This document shows positions 23,432 to 33,109 of a stretch of DNA of 64,000 nucleotides, one piece after another (the stretch's first letter is position 1; every line of letters begins with the position of its first letter). The position numbers and the translations under genes were made by a program. The notes beneath the pieces are model-generated. The model was not told the DNA's origin. It was given only the letters and a program-made list of their open reading frames with translations, and did not search any database. Source of the stretch: Schistosoma mansoni (lineage: Eukaryota > Platyhelminthes > Trematoda > Strigeidida > Schistosomatidae); contig NC_031500.1 in the NCBI RefSeq assembly GCF_000237925.1, forward strand, positions 6,817,254 through 6,881,253, given 5' to 3'.

Positions 23432-23889
23432 AGATGGAATATGGCTATACCCAACTCAAATCTATAAATGTCTTGATCTGACACCTTCTGCAAGGCCTTA
23501 CATATCGTCGAGGTGGCCCACTCGATCGTTTACGACGCCTCGAACTTCAAGCACTCAGCAACTACAATTACGATAACTTATTGATAGAGAGTTTCAAATA
23601 GTATAAAACATGGATCGAGGAATTCCTGTGGACTGTCTCGAAGTACCACCTTACGAACGTATGAATAAACTCGCGAATCGGTCAGCAATTAGGGTGCAGA
23701 TTGGTATTTTTCCTCTGTATAACAGAACCAAGCATCGATATTATCAAGTCGGAATAGCATTACTTAAAAAATAGAGGTCTCAATGGTCTTAATCCTTGAT
23801 TATTTAGATTCGTGTTCCAGCACTACAACAGCGAAATCAGTAAGTAGGCGAAAAAATCCGAAAACACATATGTGATATCGAAGTGAGTA

Positions 23890-24260
23890 AAAATACATAA
23901 CGTTACAGAAAAGAACAAGCTCACAGTTTATAGTACGGTGTACCAGATCACGTAAGGCTAATCGCCAAAGGTGCCACTGATATTCAGGCTTCAACAACGC
24001 TTTTCTCTGTAGCCTCCTCATAATTGGAAGGCCTTGAGCCCGGGGAGGTCAGGAGTGAAGGAGTCTAAAGATATTTTGAGAAGGTTATTGGTTTGTTGAG
24101 AAGCGTTTGATCTGATCTGGCTAGTTGCTGTGAGGGATGATTAGCATTACGTACCTGACTGTGATCTGATGTGGATGCGTGATCGAGTGCCTTCGTTGAA
24201 AATATTGAGGTCAAGATCAATGTCGGGGACGTATAGAACTATTTATTTTGAAGGTTTATC
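23890..24260 (-). repeat. LTR-like repeat crossing the inner edge of the left arm
   Basis: This is the same family as 20,291-20,647 and 62,188-62,640. The part below 24,000 lies in the arm; the part above is unique to this side. At the right arm only the inner half exists (32,541-32,650) and unrelated DNA abuts it. Hence the left side preserves the original continuity. Confidence 0.5.
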
Positions 24261-26190
24261 ACAACATAATGATAATAGAATAACACACAAATTATTCTCC
24301 TTCCATTGTAAGATCCGAACCTAGATTCCAATAGGTTTGGATGTGGCCGAATAACCGAGGAATAGTTTTATACACTTGTGCCCCAATCTAAATCAGAACA
24401 AGGCATTTTGGGTAACACGGTTCTAAATTTCATCATATATACAAATGTACAAATTTACCTAAACAAATATTACCACCCGGTTATTCAACCAACAATTGAT
24501 ACCAAAATATTCAATCTAAATTACAATAAATAGCAAAGTGATAAGAATATATGAAAATTACCAAAAACACCAAAAGATAAGCGTTATTTTATCCTTTCTG
24601 GATAGATCAAGTAAGATTTCGTTTGAGCGGCTATTTTATAACACAAAGTGTTTCAATTTCTGGGAAAGTGCTCCAAATTACAACCAAAAATGCACGATCC
24701 CAGTCAAAATCAACCGCACAATCAAAAAGCGAGCAGCCAATATGGCAGACGCCAGAATAATAGCAATTAAAACAAACTAGATACAGCTCAGTAAGGAATA
24801 TAGAGACTCAATAAAAAACGATAGTAAAACCAAGAAAATTGGACGTTACAGTCTTAATTAGTATCAAAAATGTTAACGACATATACAAATAAAGAAAACG
24901 GAAGGAAGAAATCACAAATGTATGCATGGAGGGATTTTCACTTGCAAAATGGATCCAACATCCATACTGTTTCAACATATGTTAACTTTGGTTCTCCTTT
25001 TAATACGCCCAGTCGAATGTCTCAATACCATTACTTTGGGCGGTGACTAATAGCTAGATATGTACACCCAAGGGGGAAAACCCATTGAAATTTAGGGATG
25101 ATATTGTTTTAAAGTCCCTCTAAAACTCTAGATGGACTGATGTCTAAATCCTTCAGAACCCTCCCCAATGTTTGCTTGAGATATCCCTTAGAAGAACTGT
25201 TACATAGTCGCCACCTAACGCGAAAGGTATATCACCCTCTTTAACATTTTAGATGAACAATGAAGAATTAATTAGATAAGAAACTACACATTTTCAGTTT
25301 GCATGGAAAATATAAACTCGAAACGCATATATGAAAGAAAGTTTAAGGGAGTCACTTACAGGATCTGCGGCATTTCCTACAATTTCCTCTGTCCCGAAGG
25401 ATCACATGTACAACCTAGTGATAAACTACCCCCAAGAAGGATGGCGGTTTGGGAAAGCGTACCCAAAGGGCGAGCACGAAAATTCGTGCAAGCTTTTCCT
25501 TGCTTTTGCTTTCTAGGTTATAGACAACACTGTTGGCTGACTCCTTCAAAAGAAGGATCAGAGTTTGTTTGAGTCGCTACAGTATTGGAGGTTACTTCAT
25601 CTGTTATTCCATGAACATTCTTTCTATCATAAACTTACGTTTTTCTTCATAGAATTTCATGATAATGGAACGAGAACTATACCTTTCTGTAATGAGAATT
25701 TCTCCTCTACAGAGAAGATATGGATGTTAAGGAACAAATAGCACGTAATTTCCACCCAATAATGTCAGAACTTCGAGTCACTATAATGTATTGATCAATG
25801 CGGCGTCATTGGATGAGACTGAAAACGTATGATATTCCTTAAAAACAAAGCATGAGCACACAGAACTAAAATAGAGAAACCGATCATATTAAGAATCAAT
25901 TAAAACAATTATGTGCAATGACTTGGCACAACAGATCTTTCCGATTAAATTGGAAGTTGAACATCCTTGAAGTTGTTTTGTTCGTATCGACATGGGCCAG
26001 GCGTTGCGTGACCTGCGTTCATACAGATATAAATGGATATAAACGCAGTCCTTTTGGGCTTGTATAATATCTCCTAGTTTCATACTGTGATTCATGAGCT
26101 AGTGAATTGGCCTTGATATCCGATAACACATCCCATCTAATAACTAGGAAAAAAACGGGTCATGTTGTTGTACCCGAACGACTGACGTTA
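24261..26190. other. Left part of the spacer, no gene recognised
   Basis: AT-rich sequence. ORFs at 24538-24780, 25303-25572 and 25331-25516 lack motifs; the last two overlap in different frames over a slightly G+C-richer patch (25,300-25,520) and might be repeat-derived. Confidence 0.35.
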
Positions 26191-26194
26191 AACT

Positions 26195-26806
26195 ATGGTG
26201 AGCCACAACGTAAGTCAGCTCTATTAACTAAGTAAATTTTATTGTTTGTGATGATTTACACAGACCTGTATTGAATACACTACATGTAACAAAGCCTTCC
26301 TGAATGTTTTAGCTAAACTAATGTCCCTGACTTTCTATGTTTTCAGATCATATATGTCTGGACTGATGACAATCCTGTGATTCAGCTTAAGAGACCGGGT
26401 AAGTTTTTATTTGTGATGATTTACACAGACCTGTATTGAATACACTACATGTAACAAAACCTTTCTGAATGTTTTAGCTAAACTAATGTCCCTGACTTTC
26501 TACGTTTTCAGATCATATTTGTCTGGACTGACGACAATCCTGTGATTCAGCTTAAGAGACCGGGTAAGTTTTTATTTGTGATGATTTACACAGACCTGTA
26601 TTGAATACACTACATGTAACAAAACCTTTCTGAATGTTTTAGCTAAACTAATGTCTCTGACTTTCTATGTTTTCAGATATTTGGCTGACCTGGTGACTCC
26701 CATGTGGTCACGCCGAGGTCTGTTCGTTTTTTCAACATATGCATTTGTTTTAGCGCAACCTGTACATGCCTGCATGGCGTTTAAATAAACTTCTGTTGAT
26801 TGAATT
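26195..26806 (+). CDS. Candidate small gene built on tandem exon-intron units
   Basis: A 15-nt exon (26195-26209, from ATG) ends in a GTAAGT donor. Two near-identical 52-nt exons (26347-26398 and 26512-26563) each sit between a TTTTCAG acceptor and a GGTAAG donor. A last exon starts at 26677 and has AATAAA at 26784-26789. Read from the short exon, either 52-nt exon encodes VWTDDNPVIQLKRP and joins the last exon to end in DIWLTW. Using both in series makes an early stop, so they would have to be alternatives. The layout recalls schistosome micro-exon genes, but 52 is not a multiple of three and no signal peptide is seen. The function is unknown and it may be a decayed repeat. Confidence 0.3.
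26232..26676 (+). repeat. Tandem repeat, period 165 bp
   Basis: Three units spaced by exactly 165 bp (anchors TTTGTGATGATTTACACAG at about 26,245, 26,410 and 26,575), nearly identical. Each unit holds one 113-nt intron with U2-type splice signals, and the second and third are preceded by a 52-nt exon. The first unit has a degenerate donor (GTAAAT), suggesting an older, eroded copy upstream. Confidence 0.85.
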
Positions 26807-26861
26807 CCTTCTATCTTATTTGTTGCAAAAATCCAGCTTAGTTGTCTTCATGTCCACTTAC

Positions 26862-27029
26862 GTAGTCTTTATAAAGTCCCATCAGTTCCAAACTAACTTG
26901 CGGTCCGTTGTCTCTATTCGGCACTACGTCCGTCCATGTAACGTCTTTATCAGCAGATCGAGTAGACATCTCCAAGTAAGATACTGTAAGAGCAATAACA
27001 AAGATGAGTGCGGAATAGTATGAACTCAT
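26862..27029 (-). CDS. Candidate first exon of a small secreted protein
   Basis: From ATG at 27,029 the product begins SSYYSALIFVIALTVSYLE, a plausible signal peptide. A polar stretch follows (DVTWTDVVPNRDNGPQVS) up to KDY. A GTAAGT donor at 26,861 cuts the frame exactly at a codon boundary after 56 codons. Without splicing the ORF ends at 26,838. The next exon was not found and the family is unknown. It runs opposite to, and close to the end of, the tandem-unit gene. Confidence 0.35.
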
Positions 27030-27104
27030 CTTATCTCGTTAGGTTCTCATCAGCTACTTACAACATATAGTATTTAGGGTCAAAGTAGTTACAGATATCG
27101 ACAT

Positions 27105-28574
27105 TCAAATACGGAGGTGACCAGATGTAGCGAGGTTTTTGATAGAGTTAGTAATGCTGTTAGGGACTCCTGTTTGCGACAAACAGGCCACGTTTATGAG
27201 GGAAGGTTCCAGGATGTAGGTGCTCGGCCCGGTGATTAAAGCGGCGGCCAGATGCTTCAAAATGTTCGATTTCCACGTGGTCACAAGATTTGCTCGGAAC
27301 TGCATCTATTCGTGCTACGATAGTAGACGCAACTGACTTCGTTCTCAATTTACTGATCAGTATCGTTGCTAGGGGTTTCATGCTTGGGACCGCGGATTTT
27401 GATTTCCCTGGAGTTGGTTGTACTCTTGAATACGAATTAGTAGCACTTATTCGAGTACTCATTCTGATCGTGGCTGGGTTTTGTCATGATCTATCATCAC
27501 GGGTAGGTCCTAGTACGACCTTGTAATTTTGTTTTTAGTTTTCAACTAGTTTGTCAACCGTAGGTTCCTGGCTTCGTTTGTTCGCCGAATTAAAGTTCGA
27601 CGCTACTTTCGTTAATCAGCCCAATGAATAAACGATTGGAAAAGTGACCAAGAGCTGTGTCAGAAAGTGATGCTTTAGTAAGCAACACCATCGCCTCACA
27701 AATTGTAGCAAATACAATGCTGTGATTGAGAAGTATAAATCTCTCAGTCGGCAGATCGCGTGTTCTTGATGAAAGTTTGTTGCTCTCGTTTCTGCATGTG
27801 TCCAAGTTTGAAGCATGTACTGAATTTTGTCCGACTCTATCAGGTAGTCAATTCTCACACAACGGTTAGTTGAGGTCGATATTCTGAGAGACTAATCACT
27901 AGTTACTTCGGAGTAATTATTACACTTCCCATAGGCAGCGTAATTAGTGATGAATAACAATCTTTGTGATTTGTATAAAATCGAAATCAATATCCTGTTC
28001 TTTATGAAGGAAACTATTCTGCTGTTCCACTTTACACCGCTAAATAGGTGCGCATAAACGAAGAATATTAGGCTAGTAAAGATAGTAGATGTCTCGGAAG
28101 CCATAAGCATACTACATGTTGGGGGTCACAAGGTATACCCACTGGGAGATGTGGGGACATTGATGAGTATTCATAGTGAATGACAAGACTGTATAATCTC
28201 TTTCCTCAGAGAAGACACGATTAACTTGCACAACAGTATGTCTAATAAGCATGTGTATATTCTCTTAATAAGTATACAAACCGAAAGTTAATCATAATGA
28301 GATATGGGGGAACCGCTGTAAGCTAAGATCTGAATGATCCATTATTTATGTTCCGAGATTGTCGCCGACTCAGTATTCCGGATAAAGTTATGGGAACTCA
28401 ATGTAAACCTCTAGTTCCGATATGCTATACATGGCAAAACTAAGACAGCAAAATAATAATGAGTAGACACCCAAGTGTTGCACACAGTCAAGTTGTTTCT
28501 TACTGCTAGGATTATACTTGATCGGTCAATTTTCGTCTCTTGTACATGAATTTCCTCCGAGGATTTTGAATTCC
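27105..28574. other. Spacer segment with unclassified ORFs
   Basis: 27,105-27,530 is richer in G+C and open in several frames on both strands (minus ORFs 27105-27305 and 27160-27462, plus 27290-27526), a pattern typical of repeat-derived coding remnants, but no motif is recognised. 27,590-28,110 has short minus ORFs. 28,110-28,574 shows nothing. Confidence 0.3.
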
Positions 28575-28799
28575 CTAGAATTCTCCATCGAAAAGATTGC
28601 CTTTCACCAGAAATTCATATGAAAGATATGGCTTTACCAGATGATATTTATTAACTGGTAAACTGTATCTTTCGTATTCTAGCCTACTTTTTATATCACG
28701 AAGTACACCCGCAATAAAGCTAATCAATGATGCTATGTCACTTACCACAAGAACCCACCATTTGATATTCTTTTTCAATAGATACGTAGGCAAGTACAA
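28575..28799 (-). CDS. Unidentified ORF with one membrane-like segment
   Basis: The 74-codon ORF contains KWWVLVVSDIASLISFIAGV, a likely membrane span, followed by a basic and tyrosine-rich tail. This could be a terminal exon of a membrane protein. No family is recognised. Confidence 0.2.
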   Translation of the reverse strand: MYLPTYLLKKNIKWWVLVVSDIASLISFIAGVLRDIKSRLEYERYSLPVNKYHLVKPYLSYEFLVKGNLFDGEF

Positions 28800-29382
28800 A
28801 AAGAACTATGGACAAAGATATTAAGCTAAGCAGAATTATATACAGTATAAGATATGGGAAGTTCATTTCATACATACATTAGTACAATTTTACTAAGTCC
28901 TTCGTATTGTCCATGGAATTTTGCTGTGAGATATAGCATGCTACTTTTACAAGAAATAAATACTAATCGAAATCCCTTGGTTGTACCGCAAATATCACTG
29001 ATGGTTTACATATTATGCTTATGAAATCGTGGATGGAAATTTATTCTTATATCAGACAAAGTATACAGAGACTCCTGCTATACAGTCATGGACTGTCCGA
29101 TAGTAATAATAATGATGAATATCTACTTCACAACTTCCGCTGTACTCATGTCATCATTTCTTCTGTTCTCGCATTTGTGGTTTCAAAACAGATACACGAA
29201 CCATACAGAAAGAGCATTATTTTGATATTTTTGTTATTTGAACCAACTTGCTTAATACTCTGCTTCTTTACAGTACAATGAAATATTCACATAATCCATG
29301 TTGGTAGTTTGGGGAGTTCATTATCTTTCGTTTACTTATTCGTAGAACGTATGACGACTTTTATCGTTTTCATTTGTTTTAG

Positions 29383-29536
29383 TAGAGTCATTTCGAGTGC
29401 CAACAAACATGATGTCAGTGCTAAATTGAGTTTGCCAGATAATCCAAATATAGAAACAGACGAATTGTCCAGATACTTAGATATGGTGTCATATTCGATA
29501 ACCTTTGTAATCGATGATCGAAGACAAGTGAATTAA
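29383..29536 (+). CDS. Candidate terminal exon, unknown protein
   Basis: TTTGTTTTAG at 29,373-29,382 is a good acceptor. The open frame after it encodes SLPDNPNIETDELSRYLD and ends with a stop at 29,534. The composition looks like protein rather than chance. An ORF with hydrophobic stretches lies just upstream at 29015-29281. No family is recognised. 29,537-30,344 shows no gene. Confidence 0.25.
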
Positions 29537-30344
29537 GTAAAAATTAAAATACAAATGTTTCTAAATGTATATTTAAGTGATTACATAAATTATCATTTTT
29601 AGTAGTGATAAACGATCAAAGTATGACTGGATTTAATGGATAATAGTAGTGTAGCATTAACACCAGAATTAGACCTTTCTGTAAGTGAATTGGAGTGATT
29701 TTGACACTGGCTCTTAGAATCACCAGGACCTGTATTGAACTGAAAAAATCCAAGATTGCATTATTCCGGTTTAATCGAAATAAATACAAACTATCGAGAG
29801 TATTGCTCATTCAGCACGTCTTAATTAGCTACAGATCAATATGTTAATGGTGTATGATTAACTAATAAATAGATAGACAAGCAACCAGACAAAAAATGTT
29901 GGGAAGATTTACATAAAAGGTATCTGAGTTAACCATACAACTGAGCACAAGTTAATCAATAGAATTGAAATAATCCGTTAGACAATTACATGACCAATTA
30001 GATATTGTATTTGGAAATGGACATACAATTATGTTCATCTAACATGTCTGTATGATATACCATAGAGGTCTGATGACACTACCCGGTCTTCCCAACCAAA
30101 GTAGGTGGGGCGCGCATTGGATTTAGGAATTAGTAGTTGAAAGTCGAAAATCTTGACTATCAAGCAAACTGAAGCTGCACATAGGGTTGGTTATTTGCAA
30201 TACCATACTATTAAGTTGCTTTGTGCACTTGGACGGTATACAAATAAACAATTGTAGCAGGATATCTCTAATTCACTTTATTTTTTGGATTCTTGTCGAA
30301 GTAACAAAACGTAGCAACCGGATGGAGAACTAATGTAATAATAC

Positions 30345-31206
30345 ATAGCTAGTCACTCAGTCAGCTACAACGTAGGACCAGGCACACTTATGCATCGGTC
30401 CAAGTTGCCATATCTCGTTAGCACAACAAGATGAACACCGGATTCATAGAAGTAGTTAATTTAGTGGTGGTAGTATATAAAAGATAGGTTGTATATAAGG
30501 ATATAGTATAGGAAGAAAAAAAGTTATGAAGCAATTTTAATCTCAAGGTTTAAGGGAAGATAAAGAGTGTATACACCTACGCCATTGTGATCGATTTTGA
30601 GCAATGACACCTAGAGTCTCCAATGATTGGTTACGACAGTCACGCGGACCCCAACCAAGTAGTCTGCATCCGCAAACATGGTTTGGCCGCCCCTAACTTT
30701 CTTTCAACCATCCCCTACACTAGTCAGCATAGCGCGTCGTGGTAATCGGTGTTCAGGCATACGTAACACGTGGCCTAACCATCTCAGTCGACGAGGATTC
30801 ATGACCTCATCAACTGATTTACCATCATTCCCTAATACCCTGCGTCTAACCACACTTTTACTTACCTGGTGATCCCAGCAGATGCGAGCAATATTTCTAA
30901 GACATCTGTGGTCAAATACTAGCAACTTGTGAGTATCTTCTACTCTTAATGACCATGTTTCACAGCCGTAAAGTAGAACAGAGAGAACTGCTGCGCAGTA
31001 TACTCGTCCCTTAATTGATAGACGGATATCTCGTCTTCGCCATAGGTGACGTAAGTCGCCAAATGAGCTTTTCGAATCCGTGCTGAGATTTCGTGAGACT
31101 CGAACCAAGTAGGTCGGCGCACCCACCTGTACAACTCAGTCCAAGAGTCAACAACTTTACGGAATGATGCGATAATTTGGTCTAGCCGTCCCTGACTTTT
31201 TTCCAA
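30345..31206 (-). pseudogene. RTE-like LINE, 3' end fragment
   Basis: The minus strand encodes the C-terminal part of the RT: LRHLWRRRDIRLSIKGRVY, LLYGCETWSLRVED, LLVFDHRCLRNIARICWDH and LRWLGHVLRMPEHRLPRRAM. The RT core upstream is absent and the frame shifts near 31,000-31,120. The 3' UTR runs to a GTCACTCAGTCAG tail at about 30,352; RTE elements end in short repeats, not poly(A). It is the same family as 45,850-49,260 and 53,480-53,570. Confidence 0.8.
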
Positions 31207-31209
31207 CTA

Positions 31210-31887
31210 ACTCTTATACCAGCCATCATGGCAGATCGAGAATGGCGGTACTAGGACACGACCTAAGTACCTTAATCAGTAAGGATTCATTACCTTATTG
31301 ATCGATTTGTATTCCTTGCCTAGTACCTTTAGTCCAACTTCAGCACTTCTCAATTGGTGGTCTCAAAATATATAAGAGATCTATGATCGAATACTAGTGA
31401 GATACAATATCGTCTTTTTCCAAAGGCCACGGTCTACACCCGTAAAGTAGATCCAGTGAGAACTGTAAAGCAGTATGTGAGAAAGTGGAATGAATCCTAT
31501 TAAAATTATTTCACTGGGACAACAAACATCACGTCAGAGTTTAGTGAAACAAGTGATAACCTTAACTGTCTTCCAAAAAAGAACTTATATAGAAATTCAG
31601 GTTCGTCTCTCAAAAATATGCGATACAGCAAGCGAGTAAAACTACTTGCCGGTCGCCATGATATACTACTACAATATGACCGGGACCGAGGTCTATAATA
31701 CTATTAGGTTAGATAGTCGGTCGATATGCATTATGCAGACTGGATCACATCATAGCAGATACACAACTCAAGACCAGAAACAGGACTACAGAATAGACTA
31801 GACATTATCGAACAAGATTACAAGCAGTTTACACTCAGTTAGTCGAGATGAATAATCACTACGCACAATTGGTTCCCTTTATGAATT
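31210..31887. other. Spacer segment, no gene recognised
   Basis: 31,210-31,460 resembles a further, more diverged piece of the same LINE RT region (a shorter parallel of 30,800-31,060). 31,460-31,887 is AT-rich with no ORF of note. Confidence 0.35.
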
Positions 31888-32039
31888 TGAATAAGACCAG
31901 AACAAACATTAATGCAGAATAACACCAATACCTCAGTGTTAACTTTCAACACATATATGGTTGTGAGTAGCTGATGAGGAACGACGAAATATAATGAACC
32001 CATATTATTCTGCATCAATGTTTGCTCCAGTTTTATTCA
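31888..32039. repeat. Inverted repeat enclosing a hammerhead-like core
   Basis: The arms of about 35 bp (31,888-31,922 and 32,004-32,039) match with about five mismatches. Between them lies CTGATGA (31,971-31,977) and, nine bases on, GAAA (31,986-31,989). A 7-bp stem I with one bulge can be drawn (TGAGTAG with CTGC(A)TCA), but stem II is almost absent. It may be a MITE-like element. Confidence 0.35.
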
Positions 32040-33109
32040 AAAAATCATCAGCACGAAGGAAGTTAAAAATTGAGTGGTAATTAAGCTCCATCTATCAACC
32101 GACACTCAATTAGCAATCAAATCCATCAGCGACATACCATAATTTTCCAGATTATGAATGGATTTGACTGAGTAGTTCCCATACTTAACTTTCCTCCTAC
32201 TAAAAGGTACGATCACTTTGAGCTTGCAATATACTTCGTGCAGAGCGCATTTATAAGTTGCATACATTTCTTCATTACTGGTGAACACTGATTCTAGAAT
32301 AGAAGAAGAGCGAGTATGGGACTAGACTATGTTTCGGCGACTAAGAGACAAAAGAAATCTATAATTACACGTAATAAAATTGGAACATAAAATTGGGTGA
32401 CAACCACCAGAATCAGCAGAAGAAAAATCATAGAACTCGTCAACGAGAATGAATCGTGCGAACAAAGTGCGACTGGGGTCCTAATTCTGGGAAAAAATTG
32501 ACGTGCTATGGGGTCGTTTCTGCATAGTCCCATTGAAAACGCGTTGTTGAAGCCTGAATATCAGTGGCACCTTTGGCGATTAGCCTTACGTGATCTGGTA
32601 CACCGTACTATAAACTGTGAGCTTGTTCTTTTCTGTAACGTTATGTATTTTTACTCACTTCGATATCACATATGTGTTTTCGGATTTTTTCGCCTACTTA
32701 CTGATTTCGCTGTTGTAGTGCTGGAACACGAATCTAAATAATCAAGGATTAAGACCATTGAGACCTCTATTTTTTAAGTAATGCTATTCCGACTTGATAA
32801 TATCGATGCTTGGTTCTGTTATACAGAGGAAAAATACCAATCTGCACCCTAATTGCTGACCGATTCGCGAGTTTATTCATACGTTCGTAAGGTGGTACTT
32901 CGAGACAGTCCACAGGAATTCCTCGATCCATGTTTTATACTATTTGAAACTCTCTATCAATAAGTTATCGTAATTGTAGTTGCTGAGTGCTTGAAGTTCG
33001 AGGCGTCGTAAACGATCGAGTGGGCCACCTCGACGATATGTAAGGCCTTGCAGAAGGTGTCAGATCAAGACATTTATAGATTTGAGTTGGGTATAGCCAT
33101 ATTCCATCT

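Larger units (their letters stand above)
17990..24000 (+). repeat. Left arm of a 6,011-bp inverted duplication
   Basis: Every position p here corresponds to 56,541-p on the opposite strand (38,551 down to 32,541). All encoded ORFs and at least six separately compared stretches are identical with no offset, so there are no indels and no substitutions where read. Sequence diverges at once beyond 17,990 and beyond 24,000. The inner edge lies inside an LTR-like repeat that continues uninterrupted to about 24,260. The arm holds a MULE transposase remnant, a LINE tail, an LTR-like copy and a G/C-run quasi-palindrome. Confidence 0.95.

Noticed and set aside
26232-26676. CRISPR-like or simple satellite array
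   Set aside because: The period is 165 bp with only about three units, and no short repeat-spacer pattern; each unit carries eukaryotic splice signals. No CRISPR, rRNA or bacterial feature is seen anywhere.
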